Below the pieces are notes generated by a model. The model was not told the origin of the DNA. It made no database searches and was given only the letters and a program-made list of their open reading frames with translations. Shown here piece by piece: positions 1 through 8,405 of a DNA stretch of 64,000 nt. The stretch is from the NCBI GenBank assembly GCA_018266835.1, contig JAFDZP010000001.1:249283-313282 (forward strand), written 5' to 3'. Position 1 is the first letter of the stretch; every line of letters starts with the position of its first letter. The translations under genes were made by a program, and so were the position numbers. This DNA comes from Bacteroidota bacterium. GTDB lineage: Bacteria > Bacteroidota > Ignavibacteria > Tepidaquicellales > Tepidaquicellaceae.

Positions 1-64
1 CTGATAAAAAAAAATATAAATGAACTGTATCTGTGCAATCATAATCATCATAAACATCTGTGTT
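1..64. other. Intergenic edge with short CTGTG/AATCAT repeats
   Basis: No gene is visible here. The stretch holds two CTGTG words about 25 bases apart around CAATCAT / AATCATC / ATAAACA heptamers. It resembles dispersed intergenic repeat DNA and lies directly 3' of the phosphate acetyltransferase gene, which reads leftwards. The window edge prevents seeing the whole element. Confidence 0.3.
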
Positions 65-1030
65 TTAAAAATTAGAGATTATCCTTGTCATATTAATTAT
101 ATCATTTGCATTACATCCGCGGGATAGATCCATCACGGGTTTTGCAAGTCCCTGTACAATTGGTCCCGTAGCAGATGCTCCTGCAAGACGTTCTGTAATT
201 TTATAAGCAATGTTGCCTGAATTTAAGTCAGGGAATATAAAAACGTTCGCATCACCTTGTATCGCTCCGTCGGGATTTTTTCTTTTAGCGACATTCGGAA
301 CGAACGCAGCATCGAATTGAAGCTCGCCGTCGCATATCAAATCAGGTCTTCTTTGTTTGGTAATATTTAACGCTTCAATAACTTTATTTAAGGAATCATC
401 CTTTGCGCTTCCTTTAGTTGAGAAAGAAAGAAAGGCAGTCCGTGCCGTAATACCTGTAAGTTTCTCGTAATTTTCAGATGTCTGTATTGCAATATCCGAT
501 AATTGTTCTGCAGTGGGATTTGGCAGCACGCCGCAATCTGCATAGGCAAGAGTTCTGTTCCTGTGAATACTTTCTTTTGGAAATGTAAACAGAAAGAACG
601 ATGAAACGGTTTTATTGTTTTCTTTTAATCCTATAATGCGAATTGCATTTCGTAATACATCACCCGTTGTATAAACACTCCCAGCAATTATTCCGTCGGC
701 AAAATTATTTTTGAGTAACATGTTTGCAAATGCAAGAGGGGAGTTCAATTCCTTCTCTGCCTGCTCCACTGTCATATCTTTTTGTTTCAGTTTTCGCGAG
801 CCGTAATAACCCTGCAGATATTGTTTATAAAAATCTAAATCAATTATATCTAGATGCTGGTTGTCTTCAATCTTTATTTTTTCATCGGTGCGGATAAGAA
901 TTACTTTTGCAAGCTTCTTCTGTAAAATATATTTCACTGCATCAAGTACGCGTGCATCGTATGATTCCGGAAAAATTATAGTCCGCTTTTCTTTCTTGGC
1001 TTTAGTTTCGAGTTGTTTGTATAAATCCAT
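65..1030 (-). CDS. pta: Phosphate acetyltransferase
   Basis: This enzyme interconverts acetyl-CoA plus phosphate with acetyl phosphate plus CoA in the cytoplasm, the first half of the Pta-AckA route. At 321 residues it is the short single-domain form without the N-terminal DRTGG/P-loop region of enterobacterial Pta. Family blocks are visible: the DGIIAGSVYTTGDVLRNAI block near residue 115, VLPNPTAEQL near 170, GELQFDAAFVPNVA near 236, and the C-terminal GLAKPVMDLSRGCNANDI block holding the Ser-Arg pair that contacts CoA and phosphate in characterised enzymes. Phosphate butyryltransferase is the main alternative, but the C-terminal block favours Pta. No ackA is in the window. Confidence 0.93.
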   Translation of the reverse strand: MDLYKQLETKAKKEKRTIIFPESYDARVLDAVKYILQKKLAKVILIRTDEKIKIEDNQHLDIIDLDFYKQYLQGYYGSRKLKQKDMTVEQAEKELNSPLAFANMLLKNNFADGIIAGSVYTTGDVLRNAIRIIGLKENNKTVSSFFLFTFPKESIHRNRTLAYADCGVLPNPTAEQLSDIAIQTSENYEKLTGITARTAFLSFSTKGSAKDDSLNKVIEALNITKQRRPDLICDGELQFDAAFVPNVAKRKNPDGAIQGDANVFIFPDLNSGNIAYKITERLAGASATGPIVQGLAKPVMDLSRGCNANDIINMTRIISNF

Positions 1031-1047
1031 CTGAGGTTTTAAAAATT

Positions 1048-1189
1048 AAACGCGAAGAGCGCAAAGGCTCACGCAAAGAGCGCTAAGAAAAATTCAATTC
1101 ATTTGAATAAACCTAAAGTCTTGAACTGGTCCTGTATTTGTAATATTACCTTTGCGAACTTCGCGTAAATCTTAGCGCACTTTGCGTTT
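1048..1189. repeat. Palindromic CGCnAAG repeat element, copy A
   Basis: Two arms of about 40 bases (1048-1087 and 1149-1189) are imperfect inverted repeats around a spacer of about 60 bases. Each arm holds four CGCnAAG units starting 9, 12 and 9 nt apart. The element fills the gap between mnmA and pta, both read leftwards. A second copy lies at 3038-3177. No open reading frame or transposase is present, so a non-autonomous intergenic repeat is the simplest reading. Confidence 0.8.
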
Positions 1190-1204
1190 AAAAAATAAGT
1201 AATG

Positions 1205-2311
1205 TTAGTATAATATATTTTGTATTATTCCGCCGCCGATGACGTTATCTCCGTCGTAAAAAACAGCCGATTGCCCGGGAGTGATTGCCTTCTGCTTCTC
1301 ATCAAAAACAATTTTAATTTCGTCATCATTTTCCTGATACAATGTAGCCATGCTGCCTTTATCCTTGTATCTTATTTTCACCAATGCCTTCGTCGGTTCA
1401 GTTAATTTGTCAACCGTCATCAAGTTAATTTCATTGGTAATGAAAGCAGTGTTGTTCAATCCGTCAACATCGTCAACAACTATCACATTATTTTCAGCAT
1501 CAATTTTGGTAACATAAATTGGATGACCGAGAGCAAGGTTAAGTCCGCGTCTTTGTCCAATAGTATAATTTATATAGCCTGAGTGGCTGCCGACTTTTTT
1601 ATCTTTGTAAATTATATCTCCATGATTGATGTTCTTCACAAAATCAGGCAAGCGTATCTCAATGAGTTTACGATAGTCATCATCGGGGACAAAACAAATT
1701 TCCTGCGAGTCAGGTGTGTTAGCTGATTTTAAATTCAGTCCTGCTGCAATCTCTCTAATCTCTGTCTTTTCATATTTGCCTATAGGGAATAGTGTTTTGC
1801 TTAATGCATGCTGGGAGACTCTCCATAATGCATATGACTGGTCTTTCATTCTGTCGCCTGAAACTCCTATATTATATCTTCCGGTCTGTTCGTTATGAAT
1901 AATTTTTGCATAATGTCCCGTGGCAATATAATCTGCGCCGAGTGATTCTGCCTTCTCAAGTAAAGCCCCCCACTTAATTGTTTTATTGCAAAGGACGCAG
2001 GGGTTTGGAGTATGCCCTTTAATATATTCAGAGATAAAATTTTCAATTACAGTATCATTGAACTTTTCTGTGAAATCAAGAGTATAATGCTCAAAGCCAA
2101 GATTATAGGCAACGTTCTTAGCGGAGTAAATAGTTTCAAGTGAGCAGCATCCTGAATCTTTTTCGGGGATATCATCGAAGCCCCATGTTTTCATGGTGAT
2201 ACCTATTAAATTGTATCCCTCATCTTTTAATAGTGCAGCCGCTACGGAAGAGTCAACTCCGCCGCTCATTGCAACTACTACGGTCTTATTAATGTTGTTA
2301 TTTGTATTCAT
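1205..2311 (-). CDS. mnmA: tRNA-specific 2-thiouridylase MnmA
   Basis: MnmA makes the 2-thiouridine at wobble position 34 of Lys, Glu and Gln tRNAs, taking sulfur from a persulfide relay and using ATP. The PP-loop SGGVDSS is at residues 16-22. The catalytic cysteine pair is recognisable as Cys108 in NPCVLCNK and Cys206 in SQEICF. The GHYAKI and GQRRGLNLALG blocks are also present. The length of 368 residues is normal. Extra cysteines at 55-56 (SGCCS) and Cys105 occur in some non-enterobacterial MnmA proteins. Transcription runs toward pta, but a palindromic repeat separates the two, so co-transcription is uncertain. Confidence 0.95.
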   Translation of the reverse strand: MNTNNNINKTVVVAMSGGVDSSVAAALLKDEGYNLIGITMKTWGFDDIPEKDSGCCSLETIYSAKNVAYNLGFEHYTLDFTEKFNDTVIENFISEYIKGHTPNPCVLCNKTIKWGALLEKAESLGADYIATGHYAKIIHNEQTGRYNIGVSGDRMKDQSYALWRVSQHALSKTLFPIGKYEKTEIREIAAGLNLKSANTPDSQEICFVPDDDYRKLIEIRLPDFVKNINHGDIIYKDKKVGSHSGYINYTIGQRRGLNLALGHPIYVTKIDAENNVIVVDDVDGLNNTAFITNEINLMTVDKLTEPTKALVKIRYKDKGSMATLYQENDDEIKIVFDEKQKAITPGQSAVFYDGDNVIGGGIIQNILY

Positions 2312-2424
2312 TTACGTAAAAGTATTAAAGTAATGGCTTTCTTTAAAGTCATTAATTTCATTGTTTTTAAAAATCATAAGTATTAAATTTATTATCCACA
2401 AAACTTAAAAAGGAGAATTAAAAG

Positions 2425-2955
2425 ATGACAAAGCGTCAAATGCTGGTTATGGCTTTTTTATGCGCCTTCGCTTTTGGTGGTGTGTTTGGTGAGTTTTCGA
2501 ACCTCGAGGCAAAGCCTAGAAAAAAGACCACACAGACTTCCAAAAAGAAAAAAAGCGGTAAAACAAGTAAGAGTAAGAACAAGACTTCAGGTAAAAAAAG
2601 TTCAAAAAACAAAACCTCAAGAAAGAAAAGTTCAGGCAAGAAATCTTCAAAGAAGACTTCTAAAAAAACCGGAAGAAAAACCTCGAAGAAATCCGGCAAA
2701 AAAGGTTCTAAAAAGGGAAGTAAGTATTCAAAGAAAAAAGGCAGAAAAGGAAGTAAGAACAGACGTTCATCAAGAAGACATACAACAAGAGTAAGAACTC
2801 CAAGAAGTTATACTCCGCCTTCTAACGGAACATATACACCGCCTAAGACATACGATAACAACAGCAACACAAATTCCGAACAGAAATCTGACAGACAGTA
2901 CAAGAGAGAAAATCCGGAACCGATTAAGAAAGAGCCAAAGAAAGACGGCCAGTAA
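2425..2955 (+). CDS. Exported lysine/serine-rich low-complexity protein
   Basis: I recognise no family. A hydrophobic N-terminal segment of about 20 residues looks like a signal peptide, probably cleaved near LEA-KP. Residues 30-118 are a low-complexity run of KK, KSS, KTS, GKK and GSK words resembling a histone H1 tail. The last 55 residues are Pro/Asn/Gln-rich with YTPP repeats. An AAGGAG ribosome-binding site lies 7 nt before the ATG and a clear terminator follows, so this is an independent transcription unit. Very high positive charge suggests binding of a polyanion such as DNA, LPS or teichoic-like polymer outside the inner membrane; that is inference. Reading frame and RBS support a real gene. 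Confidence 0.8.
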   Translation: MTKRQMLVMAFLCAFAFGGVFGEFSNLEAKPRKKTTQTSKKKKSGKTSKSKNKTSGKKSSKNKTSRKKSSGKKSSKKTSKKTGRKTSKKSGKKGSKKGSKYSKKKGRKGSKNRRSSRRHTTRVRTPRSYTPPSNGTYTPPKTYDNNSNTNSEQKSDRQYKRENPEPIKKEPKKDGQ

Positions 2956-2983
2956 TAAGTTTTTCTCAAAACCAGCAAATGAG

Positions 2984-3015
2984 ACCCGGATAAATGTTTT
3001 TGTCCGGGTTTTTTG
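2984..3015 (+). terminator. Rho-independent terminator of the lysine-rich gene
   Basis: A 7-bp stem (ACCCGGA 2984-2990 with TCCGGGT 3003-3009) with a 12-nt loop is followed directly by a run of T. It lies about 30 bases after the stop codon. Confidence 0.85.
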
Positions 3016-3037
3016 TTATAATTTTGATTGTTTTTTG

Positions 3038-3177
3038 AACGCAAAGCTCGCAAAAGAATTACGCAGAGTTCGCAAAGAAAAATAAGTTTGTTTTAAGAAT
3101 AAATTCAAATTCTTATTTTATAATTTTTTGTGAATTACTTTGCGATTTTTGCGGTTTCTTTGTGCTCTTCGCGTTTA
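3038..3177. repeat. Palindromic CGCnAAG repeat element, copy B
   Basis: Arms 3038-3082 and 3136-3177 are imperfect inverted repeats built of CGCnAAG-like units, with the same architecture as the element at 1048-1189. The AT-rich centre holds a smaller hairpin (AAGAAT ... ATTCTT). It fills the space between the terminator at 2984 and the pheT start and could form a hairpin in the pheT leader. Confidence 0.8.
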
Positions 3178-3206
3178 ATAAATTAAATAGATTTTAATTA
3201 TTACTT

Positions 3207-5600
3207 ATGAAATTCAGTTTAAATTGGGTTAAGGAATACATACCGGGATTGGAAATCGGCTCTATGGCAGAGCTGAATGCAAAAATGATTTCTGCGGGAC
3301 TTGATATAGAAAGCATAGAATCCGAAGGTGAAAAATTCAAAGGATTTGTTGTAGGTAAAGTAGTTGAAAAAGCGAAACATCCCGATGCAGATAAGCTAAG
3401 CGTTTGCAAAGTTAATGTCGGCACAGGCGAGTTATTAAACATCGTCTGCGGGGCGCCGAATGTAGATGCGGGGCAGCTTGTATGCGTTGCAAAAATCGGA
3501 GCAGTCGTGCCTAACGGCGGATTTGAAATTAAGAAAGCTAAACTTCGCGGACAGCTTTCTGAAGGAATGATATGCTCGGCTAAAGAACTAAATTTAAGCG
3601 AAGACCATAGCGGAATTATGGTGCTGGATGAAAAGGCAAAGATAGGACAGAATTTTTCGGAATATATAGGAGCAAATGATTATTTATATGAAATAGGTGT
3701 AACTCCTAACAGGGGAGACTTGCTTTCACATATAGGAATTGCCAGAGAAATTGCAGCAGCATACGATTTACATTGCACACTTCCAGAAGTACAATTAAAA
3801 GAAGAAAACGAAAACTCGCATGATTTTATTCATGTCACAATTGAAAATAAAGATTTCTGCAAAAGATTCAGAGCAAGAGTTATTAAAGACGTTCAGGTAA
3901 AAGAATCCCCTGAATGGCTTAAGAAAAAACTTACAGCAATAGGACTAAGACCGCGTAATAACATCGTCGATATCACAAATTATATAATGATGGAAACAGG
4001 TCAGCCGATGCATGCATTTGACTACGATAAAATTAAAGGAAAGAAGATAATTGTAAAGACGGCTCACGAAGGTGAGAAGTTCACAACTTTGGATTCAAAG
4101 GAAAGAGTTCTAAATGACAAGTCACTGATGATATGTGATGCTGAAAGACCTTTGAGTATAGCCGGAATTATGGGCGGTGAGAACTCCGAAATTACCGAAG
4201 GCACTACTAACGTAATGCTTGAGACGGCTTATTTTGATTCGGTTGCAATAAGACTGAATGCAAAAAAGCTGGGGCTTGCATCAGATGCATCTCACAGATT
4301 TGAAAGAGGAACGGATATTAACATGGTTGAATATGCCTCCGATAGAGCATCACAATTGATTGCTGAACTTGCCGGCGGAAAGATTTTATGCGGAGCTGTA
4401 GATAACTATCCTGAATGTTTTATTTATAGGGAAGTGGAGCTTGAAATTTATAATGTTAACCGTATTTTAGGACTATCACTTACAAAAAAAGATGTAATAA
4501 ATATATTAGCAAAGATAGATATTGAATGTGAAGGCGAAAGATTTCAGAAATTAGTGTTCAAAATTCCGGAATTCCGAAGAAATGATATTGCTGCGGAAAT
4601 CGATCTGATAGAAGAGATTGCCAGAATTTACGACTACGATAATATCCCTATGGAAAGAAGTTTCAGGTTCAGCGTATCGGAATCAAATTATAATTTAGAT
4701 TATATCGAGTTCGTACAGAAGGTAAAGAATTATTTTTACGGTCGCGGATTCAACGAGATTTTAACAAGCTCGCAACAGGAAGATGCAAAGCTGCAAACGT
4801 TCGGTCACAGTCCCGTAAAGATTGCAAATCCCGGTTCAAGCGAAATGAACTCAATGCGTGTGAATTTATATTACGGAATGCTAAACGTGATTAAAAATAA
4901 TCACAATCATTCAGGCAAAGATATTCCGCTTAAGCTGTATGAGACAGGAAGGGTATTTTTTGATGAAGGTAAGGGCTTTAAAGAAGAGGATAAGCTTTCA
5001 ATCGGAGTCTGCGGAAATTATGATCTGAAATCATTTGATAATAAGGACAGGGACTTTGATTTGTTTGATCTGAAGGGCGAGATAGATATGTTTATACGCA
5101 GTCTGAATATTCAGATTAAAAACACTTCCTACGGGGAAACCGGTATTAAGATTAAATATGAAACGAAGGATAATTACGCAGGGGAATTATTTAAAGTTGA
5201 AAGTTCACTCTTAAAGTCACTTGGTATTGAAATCGAGAAACCTGTTTATATAGCTGAATTTAACTTAGAGGCACTGTATAAAGCGCAGAAAAAATCCAAT
5301 GTTTATGAGCCGATTTCGAAATTTCCTGCAGTAAAAAGAGACTTATCTTTTGTAGTTGAAAAAAACGTTGTTTTTAAGGATATTAAGGACGTCATTTTAA
5401 ATAGCGGCGGAAAGCTGCTTGCCGGACTGCAGCTCTTTGATATTTACGAGGATAAAAAACTCGGTAATAACAAAAGTCTTGCTTTTTCATTAGAATTTTC
5501 TTCTTTTGATAAAACATTGACAGATGAAGAGATAAATCCGATTATCAGCAAGATCGTAAAAAATCTTGAGAAGGAATTGAAAGTGCAATTAAGAAGTTAG
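3207..5600 (+). CDS. pheT: Phenylalanine--tRNA ligase beta subunit
   Basis: PheT is the large subunit of the alpha2-beta2 synthetase that charges tRNA-Phe; it carries editing and tRNA-binding functions. The 797-residue length is normal. The N-terminal OB-fold tRNA-binding domain is at about 39-150 (GKVVEKAKHPDADKLSVC, CGAPNV). The B3/B4 editing region is at about 210-385, B5 at about 400-470, the catalytic-like core follows, and the FDX-ACB anticodon-binding domain starts near residue 700 (FPAVKRDLSFVV). The pheS partner is not adjacent, since the upstream neighbour is the lysine-rich gene. The last ten bases including the stop codon are duplicated 13 nt downstream. Confidence 0.97.
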   Translation: MKFSLNWVKEYIPGLEIGSMAELNAKMISAGLDIESIESEGEKFKGFVVGKVVEKAKHPDADKLSVCKVNVGTGELLNIVCGAPNVDAGQLVCVAKIGAVVPNGGFEIKKAKLRGQLSEGMICSAKELNLSEDHSGIMVLDEKAKIGQNFSEYIGANDYLYEIGVTPNRGDLLSHIGIAREIAAAYDLHCTLPEVQLKEENENSHDFIHVTIENKDFCKRFRARVIKDVQVKESPEWLKKKLTAIGLRPRNNIVDITNYIMMETGQPMHAFDYDKIKGKKIIVKTAHEGEKFTTLDSKERVLNDKSLMICDAERPLSIAGIMGGENSEITEGTTNVMLETAYFDSVAIRLNAKKLGLASDASHRFERGTDINMVEYASDRASQLIAELAGGKILCGAVDNYPECFIYREVELEIYNVNRILGLSLTKKDVINILAKIDIECEGERFQKLVFKIPEFRRNDIAAEIDLIEEIARIYDYDNIPMERSFRFSVSESNYNLDYIEFVQKVKNYFYGRGFNEILTSSQQEDAKLQTFGHSPVKIANPGSSEMNSMRVNLYYGMLNVIKNNHNHSGKDIPLKLYETGRVFFDEGKGFKEEDKLSIGVCGNYDLKSFDNKDRDFDLFDLKGEIDMFIRSLNIQIKNTSYGETGIKIKYETKDNYAGELFKVESSLLKSLGIEIEKPVYIAEFNLEALYKAQKKSNVYEPISKFPAVKRDLSFVVEKNVVFKDIKDVILNSGGKLLAGLQLFDIYEDKKLGNNKSLAFSLEFSSFDKTLTDEEINPIISKIVKNLEKELKVQLRS

Positions 5601-5634
5601 AATAAGAAGTTAGTGAGAACTCAACAAAAACTTT

Positions 5635-6012
5635 ATGTCCAAACCATTTTCTGACAGCGCAATAGATAGCATCAATGAAGCTAAGAATTCATTAAGGATA
5701 TCGATTCAGGGCTTATTAACAAAAGTCAGAATGCTTCTGACGAAGATAAGTAAAGTTGAAGAAGAAAATAAAGATCTGCGTGAACAGGTAAAAGAGCTGA
5801 GCCAGAAAATTACTGATTTAAAGCTGCAGGTAACGCATGCAAATTCGCAATCGATTACGAAGGATAAGGAAATTTCCGATTTGAAGAACGTTTTACTAAC
5901 TGAAAAAAATACAAAATCGTCTATACAGGATAAAGAAATTGTCCGTTCACGAATAAAAGAGTTAATATCAAGAATTGATGTACACCTGGACCAATACGAC
6001 CAGGAAAATTAA
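5635..6012 (+). CDS. Small coiled-coil protein between pheT and zapA
   Basis: This is a 125-residue protein without signal peptide or membrane segment. Residues of about 38-92 form a strong predicted coiled coil (KVEEENKDLREQVKELSQKI) rich in Glu, Lys and Leu heptads, and the C-terminus is acidic. I cannot assign a family. Its place 34 bases after pheT and 42 bases before zapA suggests one operon, and a short coiled coil beside ZapA suggests a cell-division accessory role comparable to ZapB. That role is inferred from position and shape only. Confidence 0.82.
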   Translation: MSKPFSDSAIDSINEAKNSLRISIQGLLTKVRMLLTKISKVEEENKDLREQVKELSQKITDLKLQVTHANSQSITKDKEISDLKNVLLTEKNTKSSIQDKEIVRSRIKELISRIDVHLDQYDQEN

Positions 6013-6054
6013 TACCGTTTGACTAAGAACAACCAAACAAAACCTTAAAAACTT

Positions 6055-6354
6055 ATGAATCCTAAAGAAGTCAGAGTAAGGATTTTTAACAGCGAATATA
6101 ATTTGCAGGGTGAAGACACTGCAAAGGTAGAAAAAATTGCCAATTACGTTGATAACATTATGAACAGAATCAACTCTGAATCGCCAAATCAAACTGAGGA
6201 AACTATTGCGGTAGTTTCTTCGTTGAATATAGCTGAGGATTATTTTAAGGAAAAAGGTATAAGAAATAAAATTGAAGAAGATTATCTGGACTCACTAAGA
6301 GAATATAATCAAAATATTGAAGAGCTTTCAAACTTGCTCGATCAATATCTGTAA
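6055..6354 (+). CDS. zapA: Cell division protein ZapA
   Basis: ZapA is a small cytoplasmic protein that bundles FtsZ filaments at the division site. This 99-residue copy has the N-terminal beta-hairpin with the RVRIFNSEYNLQGED pattern, the VEKIANYVDNIMNRI segment and a C-terminal helix suited to coiled-coil dimerisation, matching the family in size and layout. It is third in a likely pheT - coiled-coil - zapA operon and lies just before a 6S-like RNA, as zapA also does in E. coli. Confidence 0.92.
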   Translation: MNPKEVRVRIFNSEYNLQGEDTAKVEKIANYVDNIMNRINSESPNQTEETIAVVSSLNIAEDYFKEKGIRNKIEEDYLDSLREYNQNIEELSNLLDQYL

Positions 6355-6392
6355 TTTTATTTTTTTGTTCTTTACATAAAAAGCAGGTTTTT

Positions 6393-6630
6393 AAAAACCG
6401 CACAGACACCTTAGTCAAACCATTATAAAAAACCAACATTTTTTATAAGATAGGAAGGTAAGCTCATAAAAAAATGTCAATTGCAGGCCTCATTCTCTTC
6501 GGAGGATCTGGAGCCGGGTTAGCCCGGGAACTCCGGACAGTGGAAGCAAACGACATTGTGGCACCCTCCACCGTATGCTTAAACGGGTTTCTTATAAGCT
6601 TTGGCTAAGGATTTGTCTGTGCGGTTTTTT
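6393..6630 (+). ncRNA. ssrS: 6S-like RNA
   Basis: Bases 6393-6408 and 6614-6629 form a perfect 16-bp closing stem, giving a transcript of about 238 nt with its ends paired, followed by a T-run that would terminate it. Internal inverted segments are visible, for example TTATAAGA at 6443 against TCTTATAA at 6590, and CCGGGTTAGCCCGG at 6514. This end-paired, long imperfect hairpin is the fold of 6S RNA, which binds the RNA polymerase housekeeping holoenzyme. The zapA-rny location supports the call. tmRNA and RNase P were considered, but no tag reading frame or RNase P core was found. The assignment rests on structure and context, not on a covariance model. Confidence 0.82.
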
Positions 6631-6698
6631 TATGCCCGATTTTTTAAATTTTAAAATAAACCAAATGTGTACTTACAACATATTTTTAAGGAGAAATA

Positions 6699-8393
6699 AT
6701 GGAAATAGTCTATGAATTATATATCCTGATTCCATTAATAATAGTTATCAGTTTTCTCGTGTTCTTTCTCGGATGGGCTCTCCACTCCAAAATGAACAAA
6801 AGCAAAATAGGCGACGCGCAAACCGTTGCTGAAAAAATTCTTTCGGAAGCAGAAGCCAAGGCAAAAGATAAAGTTGCTGAAGGTGAAAAAAGAGTAAAGA
6901 ATCTATTACAGGATGCAGAAAAAGCTGCTCAGAACTTAAAGAAAGAAAAGCTTTTAGAAGTAAAAGACCAGTTCTATAAAAAGAAACAGGAGTTTGATGA
7001 ACAGGTTAAGGAACGTGAAAAGAATGTAATTGAAGATGAAAAGAAATTAAAAGCTGAAAAAGAAAAAAATGAACAGGCTTTAAAAGAAGAGAAAAGTAAA
7101 GTTGACCAGGCGAAGAATGAATTAGCAAATAAAGAAAAGAAAGTTGAGAATCTTGAAAAAGATCTAACCTCAAAAATTGAAAAACTCGAAGAAAAGGAAA
7201 AAGAAATTGAAGCCTTAAAGGAAGAGACTTCAAATGTTATTTCCGAACAAAGAGACAGACTTCAGAGAATTTCAGGTTTAACAGAAGAAGAAGCTAAGAA
7301 AGAACTTTTCGAAAGCCTGCTTCAGCAGGTTAAACTTGACTCCGCACAGAAATTTCAGGAAGTCCGAGACGAGACTAAGCTTGAAGCAAACCGCATTGCA
7401 AAAAATCTTATCATACAAAGTATTCAAAGAACTGCTTCCGACCACTCAGTTGAAACAACTGTATCTGTACTGCAGATTACTTCCGATGAATTGAAAGGAA
7501 GAATTATCGGTAAAGAGGGAAGAAACATCAGGGCATTTGAAGCTGCAACCGGCGTTGATATTATTGTTGATGATACACCGGAAGCAATTATTATTTCAGG
7601 ATTCGATCCGTTCAGAAGAGAAATTGCAAGAGTATCGATGGAGAGACTTATTGCAGACGGAAGAATTCACCCTGCAAGAATTGAAGAAGTAGTAACTAAA
7701 GTTGAAAAGGAACTCAGCGAAGAAATTATAAGAGTTGGTGAAAATACACTTGTCGAAATGGGTATTCAGGGAATGCACAGAGATTTAATTACGCTCATCG
7801 GAAGAATGAAATACCGTTCAAGCTACGGCCAGAACGTGTTAAACCACTCAATAGAAGTCGGTTACTTAGCAGGTATTATGGCTGCTGAGCTTGGCTTAGA
7901 TGCTTATATGGCTAAGAGAGCAGGACTTCTGCATGACGTTGGTAAGACTATCGACAGAAGTATTGAAGGACCGCACGCAATCCTCGGCTACGAAGTAGCT
8001 AAGAGATGCAAAGAGCATCCGATTATCTGTAATGCAATCGGTGCCCACCATGACGAAATGCCTATGGAGCATCCGATATCTATTATCGTTCAGGCAGCTG
8101 ACTCAATCAGCGGCGCTAGACCGGGAGCAAGACGCGAATCTGTAGAAGCTTATTCAAAGAGACTTGAGACACTTGAAAACATTGCGAAGTCATTCGAAGG
8201 TGTTGCAAAGACTTATGCTATCCAGGCAGGACGTGAAGTAAGAGTAATTGTAGAGCAGGAAAAAATCAGCGATATATTACAGGACCAGTTAGCAGATGAT
8301 ATTGCAAAGAAGATTCAGGAAGAAATGGAATATCCGGGACAGATAAAAGTAAACGTGATTAGAGAGAGAAGGTCAATTGCATATGCGAAATAG
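6699..8393 (+). CDS. rny: Ribonuclease Y
   Basis: RNase Y is a membrane-anchored endoribonuclease that starts mRNA decay. The 564 residues show the family order: one N-terminal transmembrane helix (about 8-27), a long Lys/Glu-rich coiled coil (about 40-200), a KH domain with GRIIGKEGRNIRAFE near 268, and an HD phosphohydrolase domain with the HDVGK motif near residues 412-416. It is somewhat longer than the usual 520 residues because of the coiled coil. An AAGGAG site 6 nt before the ATG fixes the start. coaE begins 12 bases after the stop, so the two are probably co-transcribed. Confidence 0.97.
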   Translation: MEIVYELYILIPLIIVISFLVFFLGWALHSKMNKSKIGDAQTVAEKILSEAEAKAKDKVAEGEKRVKNLLQDAEKAAQNLKKEKLLEVKDQFYKKKQEFDEQVKEREKNVIEDEKKLKAEKEKNEQALKEEKSKVDQAKNELANKEKKVENLEKDLTSKIEKLEEKEKEIEALKEETSNVISEQRDRLQRISGLTEEEAKKELFESLLQQVKLDSAQKFQEVRDETKLEANRIAKNLIIQSIQRTASDHSVETTVSVLQITSDELKGRIIGKEGRNIRAFEAATGVDIIVDDTPEAIIISGFDPFRREIARVSMERLIADGRIHPARIEEVVTKVEKELSEEIIRVGENTLVEMGIQGMHRDLITLIGRMKYRSSYGQNVLNHSIEVGYLAGIMAAELGLDAYMAKRAGLLHDVGKTIDRSIEGPHAILGYEVAKRCKEHPIICNAIGAHHDEMPMEHPISIIVQAADSISGARPGARRESVEAYSKRLETLENIAKSFEGVAKTYAIQAGREVRVIVEQEKISDILQDQLADDIAKKIQEEMEYPGQIKVNVIRERRSIAYAK

Positions 8394-8405
8394 TTTTTTT
8401 AACTT

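Noticed and set aside
2474-2794. Second open frame inside the lysine-rich gene
   Set aside because: It is a shadow created by the repetitive A/G-rich codons of the real gene, which has the ribosome-binding site and the signal peptide.
6393-6630. tmRNA or RNase P RNA as alternatives to 6S RNA
   Set aside because: No tag reading frame, no tRNA-like acceptor and no RNase P core were found. The end-paired long hairpin fits 6S RNA.
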